64,000 bases of DNA from the NCBI GenBank assembly GCA_964057225.1, contig OZ059894.1:5704001-5768000 (forward strand). Direction: 5' to 3'. This DNA comes from Auanema rhodensis. Its lineage: Eukaryota; Nematoda; Chromadorea; Rhabditida; Rhabditidae. Position 1 is the first letter of the stretch, and every line of letters starts with the position of its first letter. The position numbers were made by a program, and so were the translations under genes. Positions 1 to 11,825 of the stretch are shown in pieces. A model generated the notes under the pieces. The model was not told the origin of the DNA. It did not search any database and saw nothing but the letters and a program-made list of their open reading frames with translations.

Positions 1-52
1 ATATCATGTTCATATATATCGTTTTTAACTATTTGTCTTCGAATTCATTTAC

Positions 53-124
53 CTTAATGGCAATAGATTGGTCTAGAAGAGCAAGAGTAGTTCCAACAAA
101 AGCGAGAAGAATAAGATACTTCAT
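53..124 (-). CDS. Transthyretin-like protein, first exon only (gene cut by window edge)
   Basis: This 24-codon exon starts at the ATG at 124 and reads MKYLILLAFVGTTLALLDQS then IAIK, followed by a GTAAAT donor at 52. The first ~16 residues are a hydrophobic signal peptide. The exon has the same length, the same phase-0 end and the same DQSIAxK ending as exon 1 of the complete transthyretin-like gene at 1951-2596, so the two are paralogues in tandem. The family is secreted and greatly expanded in nematodes, and most members have no known ligand. The rest of the gene lies off the left edge. The assignment rests on one exon plus its match to the neighbour. Confidence 0.75.
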
Positions 125-1950
125 GATGATCTGAATGAAATTTTCTGATTATGAAAAATATAATGAAAAAGCATAAAAGTGCCGAATCAGAAGCATACTA
201 AAAATTTTTAAGAATTTAAGATTCTAAGAATTTTTTTTTATGAAAGTCGTTCAAATTTCTAAAGCTATAAGTAAGATAATTTGAAAAATTTCAAAGCTAA
301 AGAATATACATCAATTCAAACTGTTTAATAAGGATACGATTTAATTTTACACTAACACATTTCACTACAATTATAGCACATCGTCAAATGGCAGAAAAAA
401 AGTTATTAACTGCTGACATTGGTTAGATATAAAGTCAGCAACTATTATAATCTGCTAGTTCATCAAAGTATTCCGAAAAAAAAAATTTTTTGCCTATATT
501 TATAGACAATGATAAAATACTGTAGAAACGTGCTCTCATTGATATTGATATTTTTGTGTTGTTGTCAATCACTTTGTGCTTATCGAATAATCATTTCTTT
601 ATCAATTTGAAGGATATTATTATGAATAAAGCTGTTTTAATGATTAGAGAGTCCTTCACAATTATCAAGCTATAAACTTTAAACCATAAAATATGTCTAT
701 ATATTTTCTATATTCATGTATATGTATATACATAGATATATATTGTAAATATATGAAAAAAGACTATATATTTTGAGAATTTAACATTTTTAAATTCAAA
801 AAGAGAAGTTAATTAGTTTGATAATGAGATAAAACCAATGTTGATATATAATTGTTTTAAATGAGGCAAAAATGTCTGGATGGAAGTTGAAAAATTCTAT
901 CTTTCTCGGTTCTATTGAGATTTTGTGATCTAGTTCGACCTTTAAAGCATTAATATCCAGTATTAATTGCAAATTCGCAACTCTATCTCAAAAATTGTTA
1001 AAATGTTTAAGAATATTTATTATATTATGACTTTCATCTCATTTCATATTCCTTCATATAAAATATGATAAGATCTACTTTAAGAATAGTTTGAAACTCT
1101 TAGGCACAAAATATCAAAAATTAATGAAATAGTTTTCAAAAGAATTGAAATAATCTTTTTGAAATAAAATTGCGTCAATGTTGGTTTTTCAATACCTTAT
1201 GCATATTTGAAGTTTTTTGAATAAAAAAATATATGGAGAAGTTCATATATGTGTTCCAAAAATTATATATACGTGAATGTTTCTGGTCAGATGGATGATT
1301 CATCATAAAATATATTGTATCTTAACATGATATTCATTATCTTTTTCAAATTAAAAACCGAGTTCTCTTGGAATTTTATAGATGAAAAAGAACAACTTCT
1401 TCTTTACATGCTTCATGAACATAAGGAATTTAGGGATTCTTCTTGTTGTAGCTAGCATTAATTTTTCTATTATAGAATGTTTTAGAATAGCTAAACCATG
1501 AAAATACTCAGTAGTTGTAATCTAAGATGTTTTGCTATTGAATAGTATGAGAAGTTAGATCCAGACAGATTTTGGAACAGATAACTTGTTGTTGATACTT
1601 TTTAAGATATAAGAAATCTAGAGCACAAAATAAAAAAAATATTAAACTTTCAAATACTTCAATAAAGGTCACAATCATCAAAAATCAGCATGGAAGCACA
1701 TTACTAGTAAACTACATGTTAGCTTTTCAATGAACTACCAATGTCATTTTGAAAAAAAAATTAGAGGTGAACTCCGAATTTAAATATTTTTAATTAAATT
1801 TGTAATTAGAACAAGAATTGCCAAAGAAAAAATGGATGTTGAAACCAGTATTTAAATATTCTAACAAAGAAACTTTAAATGAAGTTTATTTCAAGACATA
1901 TAGCGTAAATTGGTTTTAAAAACATTTTAAAGCAGATTTTGAATATAAAT
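125..1950. other. AT-rich intergenic stretch
   Basis: I see no supported coding exon, RNA gene or repeat array here. It separates the two tandem transthyretin-like genes. There are only short A/T runs and a few TATA-rich stretches near 700-750. Confidence 0.5.
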
Positions 1951-2596
1951 CTAATCATCATGATCATCATCCATCATGTGACGATCAGCTCTTCTTTTGC
2001 GTGAGACAATCATCTCACGTTCCTCCTTCATGAAAATGGTTTCAAGATTGATAACTCCTGTAAAAATACAAGAACATCCACATGATATCAATTTTAATTT
2101 TCTCACCGATATCAAAAGTTTTCTTAGGAGTGGGACCATTAGTGATGTAGCTTTTTGGAAGGGCAAATTTAACCTTGCGCGATCCAGGCTGAAAATTTCC
2201 AAAACTTTATGCGGTTTCTTTCTTTTTATCATACGAGTATATCATCACAATCGTGATAAACCTTGAAGACGGGATCAATTGGAGTTAACTCAGCAGTTCC
2301 TCCAGAGAGCATGAACTCTCCCTTAGCGTCAGTGTAACCTTGATCAAGCAAGTCATCTGGATCTGGTCCTGCAAAATGAAACTAAAAGATGAATGAAGCA
2401 AAAAATAAATAACCAGAGTCTTCTTCCCAAAGCTTGATTCGAACATTAGCAGCTTCCTTGTTTCCGCAAAGAAGCTTACCCTGAAGATCGAGTAATGAAG
2501 TTTTAAGTTTGGTAGAAATCATACTTTAACGGCGATGGATTGATCCCTCATAGCGGCAGTGAGGCCAAATAAGGCCACCAAAATGGCAAACTTCAT
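1951..2596 (-). CDS. Transthyretin-like (TTL) family secreted protein
   Basis: Five exons assemble cleanly: 2525-2596, 2414-2480, then three more to the TAG at 1951. The protein starts MKFAILVALFGLTAAMRDQS, a signal peptide followed by the TTL core. The core includes KLLCGNKEAANVRIKLWEED, a DDLLDQGYTDAKGEF stretch, VYHDCDD and KVKFALPKSYITNGPTPKKT, then INLETIF. These are the usual order and spacing of nematode TTL proteins (about 130-150 residues). The tail is basic then acidic (RKRRADRHMMDDDHDD). The RKRR just before it could be a furin-type site. Intron 3 (GTATGATAAA...TTTTCAG) removes an in-frame stop, which supports the model. The proteins are thought to be secreted, with roles in corpse recognition or host interaction for some members. 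This one's role is unknown. Confidence 0.9.
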
Positions 2597-4468
2597 CTCT
2601 AAAATGAAATTTTACTGAGTTAAATGTTAAAGTTTAAAAAAATGGGAAATAAGAACGTTGTCAAACTAAAGCGGATAATCGAAGACTGAAATGAAAATTT
2701 GTTTTTTTTTTCTGGTCAAACTGATAAGCACGGCTGTTAATAGATTTATTGTAACAAACGATAAAATTTTATAATATCTGAGTAACTATGGGATATTTCT
2801 GGAGTTAGTTTAAATGAAAAACAGTTGAAGCTTCTCAATTATAATTACGAAATATAAGTTGTGATCATGAGCAATTGGTAAACCAAGGAAAAATCATTGA
2901 ATAAATCACACTCTTATATAATACAACTAAAGGAAAATCCAATGAAGCTCTCACAATCAGCGAAGACTATCAGACTCTTGAGTGAATGAATGTGTAGTCG
3001 AGAGCAACTAATATTGTGATAAATATTTCTGAAATTGATAAGACAAGAGATCAGATGTTGAAATTGTTATTTGCCCTCTAGCAAATAGATAAGAAAAGCC
3101 AAAAGATTTTCTGTGTAAATATAATAAACAGTTAAATTTCGTTTAGAATGTTATCAAGAAAATTATAAGTACACATATATATAAATTGGTTACGTAAATT
3201 GGTTTTTATTTTTAGGTTTTTAGTTGGTCGTGAACGGTTGTTTCTGAAAAAATAAAAGAATTAACAATTGAAGTTTTTGGTTTCTACATAATGAATTAAT
3301 GAAAAACATATTTATAAAACAAAACACATATAGTGTTAATAAGATTATGCTATATAAATAAATCTAAGTCGAGCTGAATCATTCTCTAACACATGTACAT
3401 ATATATTTATATTATGCGTACATGCACACTTTAAGTAAAAATTATCTCTATTGTGAAAATCGAATAGAGAGAGCAATTTCATGTTATGTAATTTCACCTT
3501 TCCTTCTTTATTTTTTTCATCACTCGATATCCGTTATGTGGAAAACGAACTTGTTTTCAATAGATTTCGCCCAATTATCCTCCTATTCGTCATGTATACA
3601 GACTAACATTTAGAGAGTAGAACGGACTATCGTCCTTTTGAAATGTGTCTGAGAAGAATCGTGCTTGACGAATGACAACAAGCAAAGTTCAACCGTGCCT
3701 AATGAATCATAATTTAAAATTTTTAGTTGTATTTATCTTGTGTAATTCATTTATTTTTTCCGAATAATGAGGAAGAGCTGCAAATAATGAATGAAAATGA
3801 CCTAAAAAAAGATTATTAATTATTTCAATAATTCATCTTATCCATTGGAAGTTTTGATACTTTCGATATTATAACTTTTTTTTATATAGCAAGATCAAGA
3901 GTGAATTAAAATAATTTTGATTGCTGTTTATTCTATAGACGTATTGCCTTCGAAAGATGATTACCACGCTTTTCTCAGGAGTTCATTCGTTTTACAAATA
4001 TAGATATTCCAAGTATATTCTTTGAATAATATAGTTAATAATGAACTGACTGGGGTGGAGATGTATAAGGTATATATTCATGAATCTATTTAGAAGAAAA
4101 CGAGGTGCATTGATAAAGAGGGGAGGGAGAAAGAGAGAAACGAAGAAGGCGAAAGAGAGAAGCTGAAGCTAGAGAGAGAATTCAAAAGACCGTAAGACTT
4201 CTAGAAACGAATTCAAAGAGGTTGAGATCAGGAGAGAAAATATGGAACTAAGATAACATATAGATACATAGAGAAATAGAGAAAGGAACAAGAAAAATGA
4301 ATAAAGGAGGAGGGAGGGGAGAGACAACGTATTCCTAGAGAATTAGATGAAGAGAGATCTAGAAGGAATTATAGTGGGTGGAGATACAAATGGCATCACA
4401 AAAAGGCGGAGTCAGTTTCAACTTGGCTTCAACGCTTCTAATTGTGAGTAACGTCTTCAGAAGTTAGT
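2597..4468. other. Intergenic stretch, no gene seen
   Basis: This lies between the TTL gene and the neuropeptide gene, which are divergently transcribed, so it should hold both promoters. From about 4090 to 4370 the + strand becomes strongly purine-rich (GAGAGAGAAA-type), directly upstream of the neuropeptide start. Open frames here are short and lack splice or codon support. Confidence 0.45.
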
Positions 4469-4766
4469 ATGCACGTCTTAAACATTTTCCAAGCCATTTT
4501 ATTCCTTATGATCGCATGTTTGCTGCCTATGTCCATGGCTCAAGGATACGAAGAGGTCAGTCAATTTTTTTACTTTGTCTCAATGATTAAATTATGAAGT
4601 AGTTCCGCTGTTTTAACAATAAAACTCTCATCTCCTTGAAATTTTTTTCATGCTTAATGCGAATTTTACGATTCTTGACGACTAAGAACGGCTAAGATTA
4701 CAAGAATATTTTAGAAAAAATATTTCTATGTTGAATTTCTGAGCATATAGAAGTTTTCTGAAAAAA

Positions 4767-4802
<36 letters not shown>

Positions 4803-7142
4803 CATCGTTATTTATAGTTTTTTTTTCAAGTTTTGCAATAATTAAAGCCCTGCTTAGAGCACTCTAAATCCTCATTCTCGACATTTACAAGACATTTTGA
4901 GAAAAAAAACCAACTTTGAATTTCTGGAGTCTATAGATAGCTGTCGAAGATTACGAAGCAAACATATAATCAGATAGAATTCGTTTCGGAGAACTTTTAA
5001 AATATGATTTTCATATTTCAAAACATCTCATCAAAGTTTGGTCTTCAATATTTTGATCTAACTCTTCATCGTTAAACTTGTACGAAAAGTTTGTTTGAGA
5101 ACTTCTGACGGAAATGAACATGTTTTTTTCTCAATATTCAAAAATCAGCTGATAAATAGCCAGAAAATGCAGTAGTATATTGGGGGATCCTGTCCACTAC
5201 TGGGTATCTTTATGAATAAAAACGATATTCGAACCATTTTCGAGCCTCCAAATACTTATAAAAAAAGATCATTATCACAGTCAAAGTTTAACTACAGTTA
5301 CGCATTTACCAACTATTTGATCCTTGCTCTAATAATTTATAACATCAAGAAGAACTGCTTTTCTATCATAATGTTTTATCATGATCGTTGGTATCAACCA
5401 TTTTTCTGTGTGAGACACTCATTAGATGATTTTCGTAAAGTATCAATGCTGAATATAATATGTAGATGACTATATTTAACGGAATCCAATAATTAGTTAG
5501 CGAAATCTTAAATGTGATCAGAAATAATGATGTAATTCTATTCTTTTAACAGCATCATTCTTCTTCTTACATTTTCATACTTTTATGATAAATTATTGCC
5601 ATCATGCAATAATCATATTTGAGAGTTTATCATAAAAGTTAATAATGAATTCCATCAGAGAATTATGACATATTTTCATCTTGCTGGTTAACAATTATAC
5701 CGAAAGATAATGCAAAGCAGCTTTTAACTATTTTGATTAAATGAGTTTAATCATTACACATCTAACATCAAATAGTATTTACTATTGAATATAGAAAAAA
5801 ATGATTTATGCCTCTTCGTAACAAAAAAAATTGTTCGTGAAGAGTATTAATTTTTTTTATTTCCTTGATGTATATCTCGCAAATCCTTTCGTCCTTCCGA
5901 ACAATAGAATTTTTTTGATCTCATCGACAATGATTGAGATGGTAGTCCTCTTTCTCTGTTTTCACATTTAAGTTAATTTGTGCTGGGAAAAATTCTAAAA
6001 GTTAAAGTAGTTTTGAGAAGAAAGAAGAAGAAAATTCTAAAACGATATTTAAGATAGATTTTCAACTAATCAGCAAGCAACGAATGTTAAGATATAATAC
6101 CCACAACAGTATTGGAGGAAACAAGACAGTAAACATAAAGCTTTGAAGGATGAAAATATATCCAGTAAACTTAAAACATAACAAAGCAAATTTTCTTGAA
6201 CTTTTTGTGTATTCTATCCGACTATTTGATGCTAATTCTTTATGAAAAACATGCTACGAGCACGACGGAACGTTCAAAAGCAAAAATTATATCATCTGAG
6301 TAACTGTGTTGTTCATGGGCTTTGACAATCATCTAATTGACCCATTTGTACGGGACGGAAGTTCTGTTTATTCTGACGTTGTTCGCCGTTGTCGTCAGTA
6401 TCAAAAGAACTTCTGCTGTAATAAGATAGCAGCAGTAGTTTTCAAATCATCCAGTCTTCATTGGAGTATATTCACAACTATTTCTTGAATGATACAACAC
6501 TTAACTCTCATCTTCCGGAATAGATGTTTCTGGTATGGAGTATATAAAGCATCATTGTAGTCAGTCTAATGAAGGCGAAAACACATTTTTTTCTACAACG
6601 AACAGAAGACGAAAGATATTTGTATGAGAAAATGCTATCTACATCAAATCTTTTTTCTTTGGATTTGAGGAAACGAAATCTGGGTTTATCAGTTTGAGTC
6701 ATAATAGAGCTGTTGGTGGTCCTCAAGATATTTTATTGTAACAGTGATAATGAAAACGAGCCCCTTAATCATATGAAAATTCTTATGTGGGAAAAAATTG
6801 CAGGTTTCTTAATACTTAATATGCATAAGAAAATTATTAGAATAAATTCATTATATAAGCAGTACCTTTATCCTCGTTTCATCTCATTTTGTGGGTTGGT
6901 ATAAAATTGACTAAGTAATACTAATTGGGAAATTCTTTATGCTTTTCTCTGAAAATCAAAATATCAGCAAAATGAATAATAAGCATTTATTTCAGTATTT
7001 GGGTCCATATGATGGTCTTACTTCTTGGGGAAAGAGATCAGATCTCGGCTACGAATTTCCTCAGTTCAAGGGTCTCCGAGGAATGCGGGGAAAACGCGTA
7101 TATTACAACATGAAAGGATTACGAGGAAAGCGTGATGCTTAG
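4469..7142 (+). CDS. Neuropeptide-like precursor (amidated peptides, -KGLRG type)
   Basis: Two exons join in phase 0: 4469-4555 and 6996-7142, across a 2.4 kb intron. Exon 1 encodes a signal peptide (MHVLNIFQAILFLMIACLLP then MSMAQ, 29 residues in all). Exon 2 carries three Gly-Lys-Arg sites, each a standard amidation plus dibasic cleavage signal. Predicted products are YLGPYDGLTSW-amide (possibly with a QGYEE extension), SDLGYEFPQFKGLRGMR-amide and VYYNMKGLR-amide. The last two share KGLR. The precursor is 77 residues, typical for nematode NLP genes. It would be processed in dense-core vesicles and act on a G-protein-coupled receptor, by analogy. I do not match it to a named C. elegans nlp gene. 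An extra exon inside the long intron is possible but was not found. Confidence 0.72.
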
Positions 7143-7984
7143 GTAAAAGTTACACTTTTCTGAAAAAAATATATGAATGACATATTTGAACTAACCTTAC
7201 CGATATGAAAATGATCCGCAAAAAAAAAAAGATTAGAAAGAAAAAGACGGAAAGATGAACAAAAATAAAAAAAAAACATAAGCATATTTAATAGTTTTTT
7301 ATTTTTTTAATACAGAAAACTAAATTTTCAATCTTTTACCAGTTTTAATGAATCTCAAGTACGAAAAAAATTTAATACTTTGTAAAATAAACCTTTTAAA
7401 TAATTATGGTTAATGAGGTATGAAATATCTCAAATTTAAAAAAAAACAGATGAAAACCCTTTAAAACTTCAAGAAAAATTAAACCACTATTCATTATTAA
7501 ACTAAGAAATCACTTTTTAATTATTTTAAATTCAACTCTTTTTCTGAATACCCCAAAATAAACAGAACCCATCGACATACTTGCTTCACCCATGTCTCAA
7601 TTTCCACGTGTCATTATTGAATAATTATTAGTTGATTTAGTTTTTAGAATGAGAAATAAAATGTTCGAACACCGAATTTGTAAACAGTAACACTAGATCA
7701 CAAAATTTAATATCACGTTATATAAAATTCAATTCTTCTTAATATAGCGTTTAAAGAACTTTTTTCAGGCTGAGTCAAGATCATATACATTCCAAGAAAC
7801 ATCCTCACTCAAATACATCAGATCTCGTGAAATACTTAATAAATATTTGTTAACGGTATTGTTTTATATACAAATCAACGGCAAATAAAACATCGAAACC
7901 TCGTAATTGTAAATTAATCGAATAAATAAATTTCAATTAAACTTAAGGAAGCTTTTGATCGCAAGTAAATGAAAAATCGTTGTT
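7143..7984. other. AT-rich intergenic stretch between convergent genes
   Basis: This lies between the 3' ends of the neuropeptide gene (+) and the DNAJC17-like gene (-). It has A-runs and AATAAA-like signals (for example near 7388 and 7897) and no coding exon that I can support. Confidence 0.45.
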
Positions 7985-9276
7985 TTATTCCAATCTTGCC
8001 TTTTTTTGAGCGGGATCATCAACATTGGTAAATAATTCAGCGTATAACTGTTCATAACTCATAGCAGCAAAGTCGGCTGAAAATAAAATGAAGTTGCATA
8101 AATATTTTGAACGCTTTACATTGAGGGGCTGCAGGTTCGGCCAACTTGACTTCTACTTTCGGATCAGATCGGACAGGTTTATCAATCCAAGTTGCTGAAG
8201 TTTCAAGATATGCACGGACAAAAAAAGGTGTACCTTTTATATTGGAAGTAGTGCCCTGTTCACTTTCAGCGTCAATAGGATATTCATTCGGCGAAAATTC
8301 GATAACACACAGTTTTCCCTTACCGCCTTTAGTCGGAAGTATTGAAGTTATGGTTAATATTGAACCATACTGAAATATTTTCAATAAATGTATGTTATTC
8401 AATTAGGTACTGTTCAAAAACATTAGAACAGCAAAATTGCACCTTTTCAAATAATTTCCTAATCTCTGCTTCATTATAATCACCGGATTCAACTGTCCAC
8501 TTCACTTTCAATTTTGAAGGTTCAGGCTGCTCTATGAAAAAAAGGTTAAATATAACTTTACATTCAAACATACTGGACGGCTGTATAATATCATCTGTTC
8601 GAGCTTTAGAAAAATATTCTTCTTTTCGTCGAAGCTCCTCTTCAGCTTCTTTTTCTAATCGTTTTCTTAGTTCTTCGAAGTCTGCTTTTAATTTTTTTGC
8701 CTTAATTATAATTATTGCACTAAAACATAGATAATCGTAAGATTATTACTCTAGCTTTTTCTCTCGCCGCCTGAATATGAGGACTGACAACTTCAGCAGT
8801 GCCATTTTGCCTATCAAAAGCTTCCTTTTCCCTCCTATTCAATTCTTCAATAAACCTGAAAATATTTTTTCAATATTACCAAAGTATGTATATTTCGTAC
8901 GTTCGTCTTTCTCCGTCCGACTTCTCCATACGCTGCTTGTACATAGCCTCTCTACGTTCGGCCTTCTCAATAGAGCTGTCATATTCCTCCTATAAAGAAA
9001 TTAAGCTACTACTAGAAACAATTAGGAAACAAACTCTTTTCACTTTATCGTAAAGAAATTCGAAAGCTTCCTTAGCTTGAATGAACCTGTGTTCAGCTGG
9101 AAAGAATGTTTCTATAGCATAGAAAATAAAATAATAAAATCACCCTCTTCTTTTTTATCTAAATTTTTATCAGGATGCCACTTGAGACATTGTTTTCTGT
9201 AAGCTTGCTGTATTTCTTTGTCAGTACATCCTTTCTGGATGCCTAGCACTTCATATGGATTAAAGTTTGGAGCCAT
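7985..9276 (-). CDS. DNAJC17-like J-domain and RRM protein
   Basis: The ATG at 9276 opens a J domain (NPYEVLGIQKGCTDKEIQQA..., with the Hsp70-contact HPD motif at residues 34-36, KWHPDK). A charged coiled-coil region follows (RREKEAFDRQ, ELRRKEEYFSKA). Next comes an RRM-like domain (EAEIRKLFEKYGSILTITSI, then GKGKLCVIEFSP). The end is DDPAQKKARLE and a TAA at 7985-7987. J domain, coiled coil, then a single RRM is the layout of DNAJC17/Cwf23, which links Hsp70 to the spliceosome in the nucleus. The estimated length (~300 residues) matches the family. Seven or so short introns interrupt it. The final exon is joined by a TTTTCAG acceptor at about 8090. I see no missing key residue. Confidence 0.9.
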
Positions 9277-10600
9277 CTAAGCGAAAATATGATCATTCCG
9301 TTTACAATTCTCAAAAAGGAAAATGAAACTCTTTACAGACTTAGTTGTATTTTTTAAAATAATTTTTCTTAATTTTAAGTACTCTTCTGTTCTTTTCGAT
9401 GAAATTAAAATAAATTATTTAAAAATTTACTACAATGTTATTTGTTGAAATACTTGAAATAGACGTTAACACATTCAGGACGGCGTGATTCTTCACGGTC
9501 GGTAAATTACGTACAAAAAATTAAAAAATTAAAAAAATAGATTTTACTTGTTAATTTCAATATTATGTTAATAAACAACACGGAAATGATCTAAAAAAGG
9601 GAAATGATACAAAACTAAGATAAAATGATAAAAAAAAACTGTCAATTTTTCTATTAATTTTTGTTCATTTTTGAAAGTATGGCATAATTTAAACTTGATC
9701 TATTTATGCTTAAGAACTTACTGTGATTAGATATTTAGTTGAATGACAGATGAGATATCACTCTTCACATGCCTAAAGTTTTGATTCATAGATCCTTTTA
9801 TTTTTGAAGTTATACAATCTCAAATATACGATATCGTCATAAACTGTTTCACAATTTATTACATGCGTTTTAGCCATGAGCACTGTGTCGATTATTTTTT
9901 TTAAATTAAAAATTAAATTAAAAATTAAAAATTAAAATTAAATTTAACATTGCGTATTGAACTCTCCTTTTCAATCTGACGAAAAAGTCTAGGGAGCAGA
10001 ATTTACGGACGTTAGTTTAAATTCAGTTTAGTTAGAAAATTATGATACTTAGCCTAGTGTGAATTAAGTATCTTTGATTTTGGCTTTAAGTTTCCTCGAA
10101 ATTAGAAAGAGTTGGAATACCAATTACAGACAGTAAGTTTCATTTTTAGAAAAAGAAAAATAATTATGTTCGTTTGAAACGAATTGTATGAAAGAAAAAT
10201 CAGAATATGCTATTTATTAATTCAATATTCAAAACAAGAAAAAAGCTTCCTTAAAAGTTTGATCTACTACGAACCGTTTACTACAGGTAGAATTCATAAT
10301 GAAAAAAAGAACAATAAACAAATATGGTAAAAATTATTTTTATACAAATGTATAACTAAAAATCACATATACAGTAAAAATTGATTAGTTTTAATTTTAG
10401 TTTAATTGACTTAAGAGAAATCAAGACCCGTAGAAGTAGAAGACGTTGATTCACTAGTTGGCCATGCCAATGAAACAACAAATTTTCTATACTTATTTCT
10501 GCCCAACTTTTTGAATAAGTTATTTCTGTCGATTTTAAATGTTACCGATTGGCAGAGAAGGTGGTTATAATTGTCAGGTATGTTTTGAGACTCAAGTATC
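9277..10600. other. AT-rich stretch, no gene seen
   Basis: This lies upstream of the DNAJC17-like gene. It includes a short A/T tandem block around 9900-9950 built from AAATTAAA units. No frame has splice or codon support. Confidence 0.45.
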
Positions 10601-10619
10601 AGTTGATCACCAGTTATTG

Positions 10620-11160
10620 TAGAGCACCTAGACTCTAAAAGAGCTCCATTCCTTTTTCTCTATTTTTTTCTTAGTTATGTATTGTTTTTTGTCGTTTAAT
10701 AAATTTATTTCGTTGTGTGTCGTTGGTGATTTCGAGGGAAGACAACATCGTAATCAGCAGAACCCGAGTACACAATAGTTCGCGCACTCATCGAGAGGCA
10801 GTTAGATAAAGCTCTGTCATCCTTCAAGCTAACCGCAAAGGCCGTTAGTTGGTTCATTAGGGCGGATCTTTATAGAGATCTGTTTTGTCCGAGATCGTAG
10901 TTAAAGGACACGAACTCGACGAGCTCAAGTCAATAAAGAGACCCAGACGCTCATGGCAGTAAGAAAGACTGCAGACACCCTAAGATTCCGTCAGACACGG
11001 ATACACTACACTCTTCCTGTAGAAGCGAGAAGAGTCGTGTGAAGAACTTCACCAACGAGCAAAAAAACAGTATAGGATCAGACAGAAAGATACAGTAAAC
11101 TACAGCGAATATGCATAGACAGAAATAGTAAATACGACAATACCGATGGGGTGGCCGAGA
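10620..11160 (+). mobile_element. Possible LTR-retroelement 5' remnant
   Basis: Base composition rises sharply at about 10,740-11,100 compared with the flanks. It begins just after an AATAAA/TTTATT-rich and GTGTGTCGTTGG-like stretch that could be an LTR end. One + frame is open for 47 codons (EPEYTIVRALIERQLDKALS then SFKLTAKAVSW...) and then hits a stop. The other frames continue with coding-like text, as expected for a decayed gag. A 90-base sequence that recurs at 19.4 kb follows at once. I cannot identify the family, and a BEL/Pao-like origin is only a guess. Confidence 0.25.
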
Positions 11161-11203
11161 TATATAGTGTCATATTAGCACATATCCCTGATGTAGAATA
11201 CGG

Positions 11204-11293
11204 ACATAGTATTTGAAATTTATTAAATGTAACGCGCAGTTTTCAATAGTTGTTTAATTATAAAGAAAATCGGATCTTGAAGGGAGTTTGCTC
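11204..11293 (+). repeat. 90-base dispersed repeat, copy A
   Basis: This matches 19441-19530 at 87 of 90 bases by eye, in the same orientation. It contains the distinctive core AATGTAACGCGCAGTTTTCA. The other copy sits in hif-1 intron 1. It is likely the end of a mobile element. Confidence 0.85.
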
Positions 11294-11825
11294 GTTCGAG
11301 TGCGTGCCACTGGTCCAAGTACATTCTAATTTTCTTCATTCCACACATTTTTATAAACTACTTTATCAGCGAACTTTCGGTGTTTCTTCTTCTTGGATCT
11401 AACCCAAAAGAATTGAAGAAATTACTTTTCCCATGTTTCTTTTTATAGCAAATCAATGAGTATCCATACCTTTTGAAGAATCCAAATTCACAATTCCGAC
11501 TTTTCTTGAAAGTTTAAAATCATATCTGGAAGAGTGTCACGCATAACATCACCTTGGAAGTCATTAATTTTAAACTCTTTCACGAGCTATTCGGGGTCCA
11601 GATTTGCCAGAAGTTTCATGTGCGATTGTGGGAAATACCTTTGCTCAGATTTTTGCCCAGTTTTCCCAGACGTGTGAAAAGAGCCCAATATTGAAGATTA
11701 TCAAAATTAGGAGTTTTCCGTTAGCCAAGACTTTGCTTTTCGAAAGCATGAAAATAGCGGAAAAATTCAGAAAGTCGCATTTGGGCAAAACGGTGCGACA
11801 GCGTCAACACTCGATATACTTCAAT
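11294..11825. other. Degenerate repeat-like sequence
   Basis: No intact gene. On the - strand, 11,430-11,640 reads like decayed coding sequence (for example VKEFKINDFQGDVMRDTLPD) with several stops, as in an old transposon fragment. The + frame from 11604 starts with TTG and has no known-protein character before it enters the inverted KCTD3 copy. Confidence 0.3.
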
